DNA of 5,389 bases, taken from NCBI GenBank assembly GCA_027296185.1, contig JAPUJL010000346.1, forward strand, positions 1 through 5,389, in the 5' to 3' direction. Position 1 is the stretch's first letter. Every line of letters starts with the position of its first letter. The notes under the pieces were generated by a model. The model did not search any database. It saw only the letters and a program-made list of their open reading frames with translations, and was not told where the DNA came from. Of the stretch, positions 1 through 5,389 are shown piece after piece. The position numbers and the translations under genes were made by a program. The stretch comes from SAR324 cluster bacterium (GTDB lineage Bacteria; SAR324; JACQKK01).

Positions 1-267
1 CGTGTGGCCGTGCAAAATCCCATAGGCGTGGCCCGCGGCGAGGCTGGAGCGTTCCAGCTCCCCCCGCCGCTCGCGGTAAAAGCCGCCGAAGGCCGCTTGT
101 ATCGCCTCCGCCCGCTGGGCTAGGCAGACTTGGATTTCTCCAGGCGAGCCGCCCGCGGCATCGGCAGCAGGGGGCAGGCCCGCCCGAAGGTGCTGGAAGA
201 ACGCCGTCAGTTCCGCCTCCTCCGCTCCGCGCTCGCGGAACGTCAGCGGATCGAGGATCGCCCGCAT
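1..267 (-). CDS. Unrecognised protein, N-terminal part, runs off left edge
   Basis: The minus-strand frame stays open from an ATG at 267-265 to position 1, giving 89 codons with no stop. Roughly 80% of codons end in G or C, as expected for a real gene here. The visible protein begins MRAILDPLTFRERGAEEAEL and is mainly helical, with many Ala, Glu and Arg, an Ala/Gly/Pro-rich stretch near residues 28-40, and no signal peptide or membrane segment. An in-frame ATG at 303-301 would add 12 residues. Those extra codons have poorer third-position GC (5 of 11 after the Met end in A or T), so 267 is preferred. Neither start has a clear Shine-Dalgarno. The gene is divergent from the deacetylase gene. 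I do not recognise the family and assign no function; the missing C-terminal part would be needed. Confidence 0.6.
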   Translation of the reverse strand, partial: MRAILDPLTFRERGAEEAELTAFFQHLRAGLPPAADAAGGSPGEIQVCLAQRAEAIQAAFGGFYRERRGELERSSLAAGHAYGILHGHT

Positions 268-390
268 GCGCTGAGCGTCTGTTTTCGCGGGATGTAGGGG
301 CATGGGAGCGGGCTCGATCGACGGGTGGCGGCGCGCGGCGCACGAATTCCAGGGGCGCTTTGCACAGTCCCCGAGGGCATAGTGCCTGAG

Positions 391-444
391 CGCCGCGACA
401 GGGGCAACACGGCGTTACGTTGCGGCCTCCGTTCCTGTCGCCGC
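391..444. repeat. Nested inverted repeat in the intergenic region
   Basis: The outer arms are GCGACAGG (395-402) and CCTGTCGC (434-441), a perfect 8-base match. After one mismatch the pairing extends by two more pairs (392-393 with 443-444). Inside lies a second pair of arms, GCAAC (404-408) and GTTGC (419-423). GCC at 392-394 could instead pair with GGC at 424-426, extending the inner stem, so two alternative folds are possible. No run of T follows, so it does not look like an intrinsic terminator. It could be a leader-RNA structure or a protein-binding site, or chance in GC-rich DNA. Confidence 0.35.
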
Positions 445-630
445 CCTCGATTCGGGATTCGTGGGTCCGTGCCGGGCGCCCGCCCCATTTCGTCGGGCCC
501 AGGGAGCAAACCCACAGCGATGGCGCGGCACTTTCGCTTTCGCGGCCAGATCGGGTACCATTGCTACAGACGCCCCACGGCGCTCCGATCCCCGCCGCAA
601 TCCCCAAAGCAAGGGCCTGTGCTCCGGAAC

Positions 631-635
631 GGGGA
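631..635 (+). promoter_or_regulatory. Probable ribosome binding site that decides the deacetylase start
   Basis: GGGGA lies six bases before the ATG at 642, a normal Shine-Dalgarno position. The competing in-frame ATG at 672 is preceded by a sequence with no purine-rich ribosome binding site. This favours 642 as the start, although family alignment would also fit 672. Confidence 0.4.
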
Positions 636-641
636 CGCTCC

Positions 642-1622
642 ATGCCCCCGACACTCAGCGAAATTAACCGGATGAACACGGGATTTTTCTACGATCCCAT
701 CTACCTGGAGCACGATACGGGCGCCCATCCGGAGAACGCCGGTCGCCTGCGGGCCGTGGTGGATGCGGTCGAGAGCGCGGGGCTGTTGCCGAAACTCCGC
801 ACCCGCGCGCCCCGCCCCGCCACCGGCGAGGAGGTCGGCTTGGTTCACGACTCCGGCTACGTGCGCCGGGTGGAGGAGGCGGCCCTGGGCGGCGAATCGT
901 TCGTGGATTCCCCCGATTGCGCCATCTCCGAAGCCTCCTACACCGTATCGCTTCATGCCGCGGGTGCCGTGGTCGAGGCGGTGCAGGCGGTGGCGGAGGG
1001 GCAATTGGACAACGCGTTCGTCGCCTGCCGGCCTCCCGGCCATCATGCGGAGCAGGATCGGGCCCTGGGCTTCTGCTTCTTCAACAACATCGCCATCGGA
1101 GCAGCCACGCTGATCCGGCGCTTGGGGTACGAGCGGGTGTTGATCTTCGACTTCGACGTCCACCACGGCAACGGAACTCAGCACGCCTTCGAGGCGTCGC
1201 CCGCGGTGTTTTTCGCCAGCATGCATCAGGACCCCCGCACCTGCTACCCGGGCACCGGCTTTGCCGAGGAGCGCGGAAGCGGCGCGGGGCTGGGCTACAC
1301 GGTTAACGTTCCCATGCCCCCCTACTCGGAAGACGGGGACTACCTCGACATCCTGCGCCACCGGCTGCTGCCATTGTTCCGGGAATTCCGGCCCCAGTTT
1401 ATCCTGCTCTCCGCCGGGTTCGACGCCCACCGGGACGATCCCCTGGCGCAGATCAACCTGACCCAGATGGCCTTCGACGCCATGGCGGCGGACATGAAGG
1501 CGCTCGCCGCCGAATGTTGCGGCGGAAAGCTGGTCAGCATCCTCGAGGGGGGCTACGATTACCGGCGCCTCTCCGAATGCGCGGCCTCCCATCTGGCCCT
1601 GCTCCAATCCGACGCCGGCTGA
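642..1622 (+). CDS. Histone deacetylase family protein (zinc-dependent lysine/acyl-amine deacetylase)
   Basis: This 326-residue protein is a complete single-domain member of the arginase/HDAC fold family, which removes acetyl or similar groups from lysine side chains or polyamines using one zinc ion. The motifs are intact and in order. RPPGHHA carries the His dyad (H134, H135). DFDVHHGNGT holds the zinc ligands D172 and H174, with D170 in the charge-relay position. SAGFDAH supplies the third ligand D261, and LEGGYD carries the transition-state Tyr at 305. The motif spelling (DxDVHHGNGT, LEGGY) resembles bacterial class II-like HDACs and acetylpolyamine amidohydrolases. The Tyr is kept, unlike the His of animal class IIa enzymes, so full activity is expected. 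No signal peptide is present, so it is probably cytoplasmic. The conserved domain begins at residue 13 (FFYDPIYLEHDTG), so Met at 672 is an alternative start. Substrate cannot be told from sequence; candidates are acetyl-lysine proteins, polyamines or small metabolites. It lies directly upstream of the RNase R gene, almost certainly in one operon. Confidence 0.93.
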   Translation: MPPTLSEINRMNTGFFYDPIYLEHDTGAHPENAGRLRAVVDAVESAGLLPKLRTRAPRPATGEEVGLVHDSGYVRRVEEAALGGESFVDSPDCAISEASYTVSLHAAGAVVEAVQAVAEGQLDNAFVACRPPGHHAEQDRALGFCFFNNIAIGAATLIRRLGYERVLIFDFDVHHGNGTQHAFEASPAVFFASMHQDPRTCYPGTGFAEERGSGAGLGYTVNVPMPPYSEDGDYLDILRHRLLPLFREFRPQFILLSAGFDAHRDDPLAQINLTQMAFDAMAADMKALAAECCGGKLVSILEGGYDYRRLSECAASHLALLQSDAG

Positions 1623-1630
1623 ATCCTCCC

Positions 1631-3937
1631 TTGATCCGCACCGGTCACCTGAAATCCTTCAAGCCCCGCCTCCTGGCGCTGTTCGAGGGCGATACCGCCC
1701 GCAGCTTTAATTTACGGGACATTCGCGATGCCCTGGCGCTCAAACGCCGGGAAACAGTGCCCCTGAAGGCGTATCTCGCCGAACTCACCGCCCAAGGAAC
1801 CCTGCGCACCCGGGGTCGGCGCTACTGGCTGCCCGAACCGACGGCGAAGAATCAAAAGAGGGCCGGCGGCCGCGGCGCTTCGAACTCCGGCGCCTCGAAC
1901 CCCGGCGCCTCGAACCGCAGGGCCCCGAACCAGAGCAGCCAGGCTCCCCCGACCGAGGAAGGGGTGTACGTCGGCAACAGCCGGGGATTCGGGTTCGTCG
2001 AACTGTATACACCCCGCCGCTCGGCGTTCGTGCCGCCCAATCGGGGCGGCGGGGCGCTGGACGGGGACCGGGTGCGGGTGAAGCTTTTCCGGGATCCGCG
2101 CACGGGCCGTGGTGCCGCCGAGGTGACCGAGGTCGTGGCGCGGCGGCGAACGGCCGCACGGGGATACCTGGAGGTGGGCCGGCGGGAACTTTGGGTCACC
2201 CCACTGAACGACCGGCTGCCCCTGATCTTCGCCGGCAATGCCCCTTCGTCCCAGGGATTGCGGGACGGCACGCTCGTCGAGGTGGCCATCACCCAATACC
2301 CCCAGAACGACGACGAGGCGCCCATCGGCCAGGTGATCCGGGCACTCCCGGACGACGAGTCGCCGGAACGGCTCGTCGAGCACATCCTGGCCGACCACGA
2401 GGTGTCGCCGCATCACTCGGAGACCGCCATCGCCGAGGCGGCCAAGGCAGCGAAGCGCGCGGTCACGGCCACAGGCCGCGAGGACCTGCTCGACCTGCAC
2501 TTCGTCACCATCGACGGCGAGGACGCCCGGGACTTCGACGACGCGGTCTGCCTCCTGGCCGTGCCGGGCGGAGGATGGCGGCTGCTGGTCTCCATCGCCG
2601 ACGTGGCCCACTACGTCCGTCCGGGCAGCGAACTGGACCGGGAGGCCCAGGCCAAGGGCACGAGCGTCTACCTCCCCCACCGCGCCCTGCCCATGCTGCC
2701 AGAAGCCCTCTCGACGGATGCCTGCAGCCTGATGCCCGATACCCGGCGTTTGACACTCACCTGCGATATGACCCTTACGCCGGCGGGCGACATTACCGGC
2801 TACCGCATCCACGAGAGCCTGATCCGCAGCCGGGCCCGGCTCACCTATTCCCAGGTGCAGGCCCTGTTCGATTCCGGCGAAGAGATTGGGATGCCCGGCC
2901 CGGAGACCACCGAGATGCTGCTGGCCATGCGCAGCCTGGCGGACGTGCTTGGCCAGCGGCGGCGGAAGCGCGGGGCGCTCGCTCTGGCTTTGCCCGAGCC
3001 GCGGTACGAGATCGGCCCGGAGGGCCGGCCCACCGGCGTCCACCGGTCATTTCCCAGCGAAGCGACGCGGCTGATCGAGCAGTTCATGATTGAGGCCAAC
3101 GAGCAGGTGGCCCGCCACGCAGCACAGCACGGCCTGCCGATCCTCTACCGCGTCCACGACCCGCCGGCCCCGGACCGCCAGGAATCCCTGCCGGTGCTGC
3201 TGCACAATGCGGGGATCGCCGTGCGCGATTCGGAACTGAGCACCCCCGCCGGCATCAATGCCGTGCTGCTGCGGGTGCAGGAACATCCCCAGCGCGCCCA
3301 GCTGGAATTGGCGATCCTGAAATCCATGAGCCAGGCTCGCTACAGCCCGCACAACGACGGCCATTTCGGACTGGCGAGCGAGTGCTACACCCATTTCACT
3401 TCCCCGATCCGCCGCTATCCCGACCTGCTGCTGCACCGGGCGCTGAAGGCGTCCTGGGCCGGCGGCGAGAAGGGAAAGCCGCAACGCGCCGGGCCGAAAC
3501 CCTTGCCGTCCGGCGCCGGATCGCACCTCTCCGACCGGGAGCGGATCGCCGCAGCGGCCAGTCAACAGGTAGGCAAGTTGTTCAAGGTGCTCGTGATGCA
3601 GCCGTCCCTGGGGGATACGTTTCGGGGCACGGTCACCGGTGTGGCGGAGCGGGGAATCTGGGTGGAGTTGGAGGACCCTTTCGTCGACGGCTTTCTGCCT
3701 TTGGAGTCGCTGCCCTTCGACCGCTACCAGGTGGACAAGGAGCGCCAGAGCCTCCGCGGGCTGAAGAGCAACCGGGAAATCCGCCTGGGTGATCGGCTCG
3801 CCGTGCAGTCGGCCCGGGCGGACCCGCTCACCCGGACCCTCGAGTTCGGCTTCCTGCATTGGGGGTGGGAGCAGCGGCCCCCGCCGGCGAAGCAGCCTAC
3901 GCGGCGGACAGCCAAACACCGCAAAGGGAAAAAGTAA
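1631..3937 (+). CDS. rnr: Ribonuclease R (RNB-family 3'-5' exoribonuclease)
   Basis: From the TTG at 1631 the protein has 768 residues (E. coli RNase R has 813). RNase R degrades structured RNA processively from the 3' end and acts in rRNA/mRNA decay and trans-translation. Domains in order: winged-helix-like N-terminus (about 12-68), a low-complexity linker with a short repeat (82-101), two cold-shock domains (about 110-170 and 175-240), the RNB catalytic domain (about 285-620), an S1 domain (about 660-745), and a short basic tail ending HRKGKK. The magnesium-binding Asp residues appear in TIDGEDARDFDDAV as D295, D301, D303 and D304, with the same spacing as D272, D278, D280 and D281 of E. 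coli. The RNB signature HFTSPIRRYPDL is at 588-599. The N-terminal helix-turn-helix and basic tail favour RNase R over RNase II. The start is uncertain: the TTG lies 8 bases after the deacetylase stop with no Shine-Dalgarno, while an in-frame ATG at 1577 would overlap the deacetylase gene and add 18 residues. Translation is probably coupled to the upstream gene. The basic tail is much shorter than in E. coli. Confidence 0.95.
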   Translation: MIRTGHLKSFKPRLLALFEGDTARSFNLRDIRDALALKRRETVPLKAYLAELTAQGTLRTRGRRYWLPEPTAKNQKRAGGRGASNSGASNPGASNRRAPNQSSQAPPTEEGVYVGNSRGFGFVELYTPRRSAFVPPNRGGGALDGDRVRVKLFRDPRTGRGAAEVTEVVARRRTAARGYLEVGRRELWVTPLNDRLPLIFAGNAPSSQGLRDGTLVEVAITQYPQNDDEAPIGQVIRALPDDESPERLVEHILADHEVSPHHSETAIAEAAKAAKRAVTATGREDLLDLHFVTIDGEDARDFDDAVCLLAVPGGGWRLLVSIADVAHYVRPGSELDREAQAKGTSVYLPHRALPMLPEALSTDACSLMPDTRRLTLTCDMTLTPAGDITGYRIHESLIRSRARLTYSQVQALFDSGEEIGMPGPETTEMLLAMRSLADVLGQRRRKRGALALALPEPRYEIGPEGRPTGVHRSFPSEATRLIEQFMIEANEQVARHAAQHGLPILYRVHDPPAPDRQESLPVLLHNAGIAVRDSELSTPAGINAVLLRVQEHPQRAQLELAILKSMSQARYSPHNDGHFGLASECYTHFTSPIRRYPDLLLHRALKASWAGGEKGKPQRAGPKPLPSGAGSHLSDRERIAAAASQQVGKLFKVLVMQPSLGDTFRGTVTGVAERGIWVELEDPFVDGFLPLESLPFDRYQVDKERQSLRGLKSNREIRLGDRLAVQSARADPLTRTLEFGFLHWGWEQRPPPAKQPTRRTAKHRKGKK
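1874..1933 (+). repeat. 15-bp tandem repeat inside rnr, about four units
   Basis: Three close copies of GGCGCYTCGAACNNN lie end to end at 1874-1888, 1889-1903 and 1904-1918. A more diverged fourth copy (AGGGCCCCGAACCAG) lies at 1919-1933. They encode GASNS, GASNP, GASNR and RAPNQ, residues 82-101 of RNase R. The unit is a multiple of three, so copy-number change would keep the frame. It lies in the flexible linker between the winged helix and the first cold-shock domain, where length variation should be tolerated. Confidence 0.8.
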
Positions 3938-4015
3938 GCGCCGCACCGCACGGCGACTCAGGGCAGAGGGGCTCGCGGCACGGCGTTTCGGAGCGACGGG
4001 GATCGATGCCCGCGG
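3938..4015. other. Convergent intergenic gap, possible weak hairpin
   Basis: Seventy-eight bases separate the rnr stop (TAA, 3935-3937) from the stop of the converging minus-strand gene (4016-4018). Directly after rnr, CGCCG (3939-3943) can pair with CGGCG (3951-3955) around a 7-base loop, and also with CGGCG at 3981-3985. No T-tract follows on either strand, so a classical intrinsic terminator is not supported. Termination may be Rho-dependent or result from convergent transcription. Confidence 0.4.
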
Positions 4016-4504
4016 TTACCGTTGGGCGGCTAGGGAGGCATGGCGCAGAAATGCCTGGAAATCCTCCTCGCTTCCGTTGACGATCACGTCGTGGGGCGCC
4101 AGGGGATTCTCCATTTCCTGCTCGCACCACGCCGCGAGGAAGGCGCCCTGCTCCTCCACGTACAGCAGCGCGTACAAGCCATCGTAGTAATAGAAGGGCA
4201 GGCAGAAAATCCGGTACGGATCGAGCTCGATGGCGTAGGCGCGGTCGGCGGGTTTGCCCAGGCCGCGCAGGGCGGCCAGCTCTCGCGGAAAACAGTCGCT
4301 CAAACCCTCGGGCGTGGGGCCTTGCTCATCGTAGATGCCGCGGCGCTTGTTCCGCCCCTTGCGCGGCTCGGGGCTCTCGCCGGGAAACAGGCCAATTTCG
4401 GCGTGAAACTCCAGCATGCGCAGGCGGAGCGGCCCTTCCACGATCAGGCGCTTCCCTGGCGCTGCCGCGGATTTGCGCCGCCCAATTCCGCGGCGCTTAG
4501 CCAT
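4016..4504 (-). CDS. Small unrecognised protein translationally coupled to purO
   Basis: This 162-residue protein belongs to no family I can name. The N-terminus is basic (MAKRRGIGRRK, plus an Arg/Lys-rich stretch near residues 48-55). The middle and C-terminal part are mixed, with an aromatic run FYYYDGLYALLYVEE (104-118) that looks like beta strands rather than a membrane segment, followed by an acidic region. It contains three Cys (71, 101, 127) without an obvious metal-binding spacing. No signal peptide is seen. Its ATG (4504-4502) lies within the end of the upstream IMP cyclohydrolase gene: the two share ATGGCTAA, an 8-base overlap in different frames, typical of translational coupling. 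A weak GGGG lies shortly upstream. The overlap implies co-expression with the purine gene but does not prove shared function. It is convergent with rnr. Opposite-strand frames in this span look like shadows because their products lack recognisable domains. Confidence 0.75.
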   Translation of the reverse strand: MAKRRGIGRRKSAAAPGKRLIVEGPLRLRMLEFHAEIGLFPGESPEPRKGRNKRRGIYDEQGPTPEGLSDCFPRELAALRGLGKPADRAYAIELDPYRIFCLPFYYYDGLYALLYVEEQGAFLAAWCEQEMENPLAPHDVIVNGSEEDFQAFLRHASLAAQR

Positions 4505-5249
4505 CGCCCGCGCCCCGTTGCTCGAAACGGTTCCGGATGGTCAGCGTCGAGGTTCCCCCGCCGGGGTCGATGGACTTCACCGCCAGCGCGACCCGGTTAT
4601 CGCCGTTGAGGCATTCCCAGTACTCGTCCGCGAGCGCCTCGGAATCCCCCGACAACGGCAAGGGATAGGGCTCGCCGGCAAAGGACGGCAGCGGCGTGCC
4701 ATCTCCGCGGTAGGTGGTGACGCACCATCCGAGGCCCGGCGCGAAGCCCTGATAGTGGAAGAACTGCCGCAGGGAGCGCCCCGTATCCGCCGGATCGGCC
4801 TTGATCACCGCAAGATGGCCGGAAACGCGCTCCGGGCTTAGCGCGTGCGCGCCGGCGATGCGGGGCGTCCAGTGGGGTCCGTCCGGCTCGTGGGCACAGC
4901 CCATCAGCGATTCGGCGAACGTGCGCCCGGCCGCCAAACCTTCGGCCAGCGCATCGGTGTGGTCGCCGTTGGTGACCACGAAGTGGCCCGGCAGCTCCCG
5001 CATGGCGGTGTAGATCACCAGCTCGGGATGCGCCATCTTCCCGGGATCGGCCGCGGCCGTGCGGAGCGTTCCCCCATCCGCCTCGAAGACCCGGTTTCTG
5101 CTGTTCTCGCTGCGGCCCATGATCCAGTAGATCTGCACCGGTTCCCCACCGGGCGCCATGCCGATCACGATCCCCCGCCCGGGGTAGGGGTTATCGGCCA
5201 GCTCGCGCAGGTTGGCCTGCGCCTCCCCGGTGAGCCTGTCCAATTTCAC
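4497..5249 (-). CDS. purO: IMP cyclohydrolase, PurO type
   Basis: This 250-residue protein matches the archaeal-type IMP cyclohydrolase family (PurO, Pfam IMP_cyclohyd), which closes the ring of FAICAR to give inosine monophosphate, the last step of de novo purine synthesis. It has the NTN-hydrolase-like fold and is unrelated to the cyclohydrolase domain of PurH. Family motifs visible in order are NPYPGRG (20-26), GRSENSRNRVF (45-55), VTNGDHTD (92-99), EPDGPHWTPRIAG (121-133) and DGTPLPSFAGEP (183-194). The length fits the bacterial members I recall, which are longer than the roughly 200-residue archaeal enzyme. The start is GTG (5249-5247), preceded at 5 bases by GAGGA, a strong Shine-Dalgarno. 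The protein is cytoplasmic, with no signal peptide. It lies 45 bases after the end of another minus-strand gene and overlaps the following small gene by 8 bases. Family membership is clear from motifs. The in vivo role is inferred, because a bacterium may also have the bifunctional PurH. Confidence 0.9.
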   Translation of the reverse strand: MKLDRLTGEAQANLRELADNPYPGRGIVIGMAPGGEPVQIYWIMGRSENSRNRVFEADGGTLRTAAADPGKMAHPELVIYTAMRELPGHFVVTNGDHTDALAEGLAAGRTFAESLMGCAHEPDGPHWTPRIAGAHALSPERVSGHLAVIKADPADTGRSLRQFFHYQGFAPGLGWCVTTYRGDGTPLPSFAGEPYPLPLSGDSEALADEYWECLNGDNRVALAVKSIDPGGGTSTLTIRNRFEQRGAGDG

Positions 5250-5254
5250 GCGAT

Positions 5255-5259
5255 TCCTC
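5255..5259 (-). promoter_or_regulatory. Ribosome binding site fixing the GTG start of purO
   Basis: Read on the minus strand, GAGGA is followed by ATCGC and then the GTG start at 5249. The match and 5-base spacing are good. This is the best Shine-Dalgarno in the window and supports GTG as the true start. Confidence 0.7.
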
Positions 5260-5294
5260 GATTCGCCGGTGCGGCCGCTCCGGGCTTCCGGCGC

Positions 5295-5387
5295 TCAGAC
5301 GATCAGCGGGTCGTCGATATCGTCCGGGGGCCTGCGCCCCAACAACAAGTAGTTGGTAGCCGCCAGGCGGCTGAGGGTGAGCGGCCG
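5295..5387 (-). CDS. C-terminal end of an unrecognised protein, runs off right edge
   Basis: Thirty codons followed by TGA (5297-5295) are open to the right edge. The other two minus-strand frames also contain few or no stops here, but this frame has G or C at the third position in 28 of 30 codons, strong evidence that it is coding. The C-terminus contains AATNYLLLGRRPPDD and ends DDPLIV. I do not recognise the family. The gap to the purO start is 45 bases with no terminator seen, so it is probably the upstream gene of the same operon. Its identity would help show whether this is a purine cluster, but the visible tail does not obviously match PurH-type formyltransferase ends. Confidence 0.6.
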   Translation of the reverse strand, partial: RPLTLSRLAATNYLLLGRRPPDDIDDPLIV

Positions 5388-5389
5388 CC

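Larger units (their letters stand above)
268..641. other. Divergent intergenic region, about 370 bases
   Basis: This stretch separates the minus-strand partial gene from the plus-strand deacetylase gene and must carry any promoters for both. Open frames cross it on both strands, including one in frame with the deacetylase back to 420. Their products are rich in Arg and Pro and look like high-GC read-through, and none has a recognisable domain. I found no good sigma-70 -35/-10 pair. The only structure I can support is the nested inverted repeat at 391-444, listed separately. Confidence 0.6.

Noticed and set aside
360..383. Possible promoter with TTGCAC (360-365) and CATAGT (378-383)
   Set aside because: The spacer is only 12 bases, too short for a sigma-70 promoter, and the -10 match is weak.
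533..561. Possible promoter with TTTCGC-like -35 and TACCAT -10
   Set aside because: The -35 matches the consensus at only two or so positions; such matches arise by chance.
325..675. Open frames in the divergent intergenic region (plus 325-675; minus 243-515 and 415-654)
   Set aside because: The products are rich in Arg, Pro and Gly with no domain, no clear ribosome binding site was noted for them, and they overlap one another on opposite strands.
564..1607. Long open frame (347 codons) on the minus strand across the deacetylase gene
   Set aside because: The plus strand encodes an unmistakable HDAC with all motifs. The antisense product has no recognisable domain and is a typical shadow of GC-rich coding DNA.
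1712..3043. Long open frame (443 codons) on the minus strand across rnr
   Set aside because: It is antisense to the conserved RNase R domains, has low-complexity composition, and no domain is seen.
3939..3955. Hairpin after rnr as an intrinsic terminator
   Set aside because: The stem is only 5 bases and no T-run follows on either strand; it is kept only as a note in the intergenic entry.
4040..4609. Plus-strand open frame (189 codons) opposite the small gene and the end of purO
   Set aside because: It spans two minus-strand genes whose frames are better supported (purO motifs, overlap coupling), and its product looks like a shadow.

Overview
This is a high-GC bacterial window with strong G/C bias at third codon positions. 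The protein families and compact layout suggest a proteobacterium, perhaps a high-GC gammaproteobacterium. That is an impression from sequence style, not a proven placement. No mobile element, CRISPR array, tRNA or rRNA was seen.

Layout, left to right. (1) Positions 1-267, minus strand: the N-terminal part of an unrecognised protein that runs off the left edge. (2) Positions 268-641: a divergent intergenic region with a nested inverted repeat at 391-444 and no convincing promoter. (3) Plus-strand pair: a complete histone-deacetylase-family (HDAC) zinc deacetylase (642-1622), followed after 8 bases by a complete RNase R-type 3'-5' exoribonuclease (1631-3937). (4) A short convergent intergenic gap (3938-4015). 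(5) Minus-strand cluster, in transcription order from the right edge: the last 30 codons of an unrecognised gene (5295-5387), an IMP cyclohydrolase of the PurO type (4497-5249, GTG start with a good Shine-Dalgarno), and a small unrecognised gene (4016-4504) whose start overlaps the purO stop by 8 bases.

Two arrangements deserve attention. A lysine/acyl-amine deacetylase is closely coupled to RNase R, an enzyme whose stability in E. coli is controlled by lysine acetylation. Separately, an archaeal-type IMP cyclohydrolase sits in a bacterial, probably proteobacterial, genome, where the last two purine steps are normally done by the unrelated bifunctional PurH, and it is translationally coupled to a protein of unknown function.
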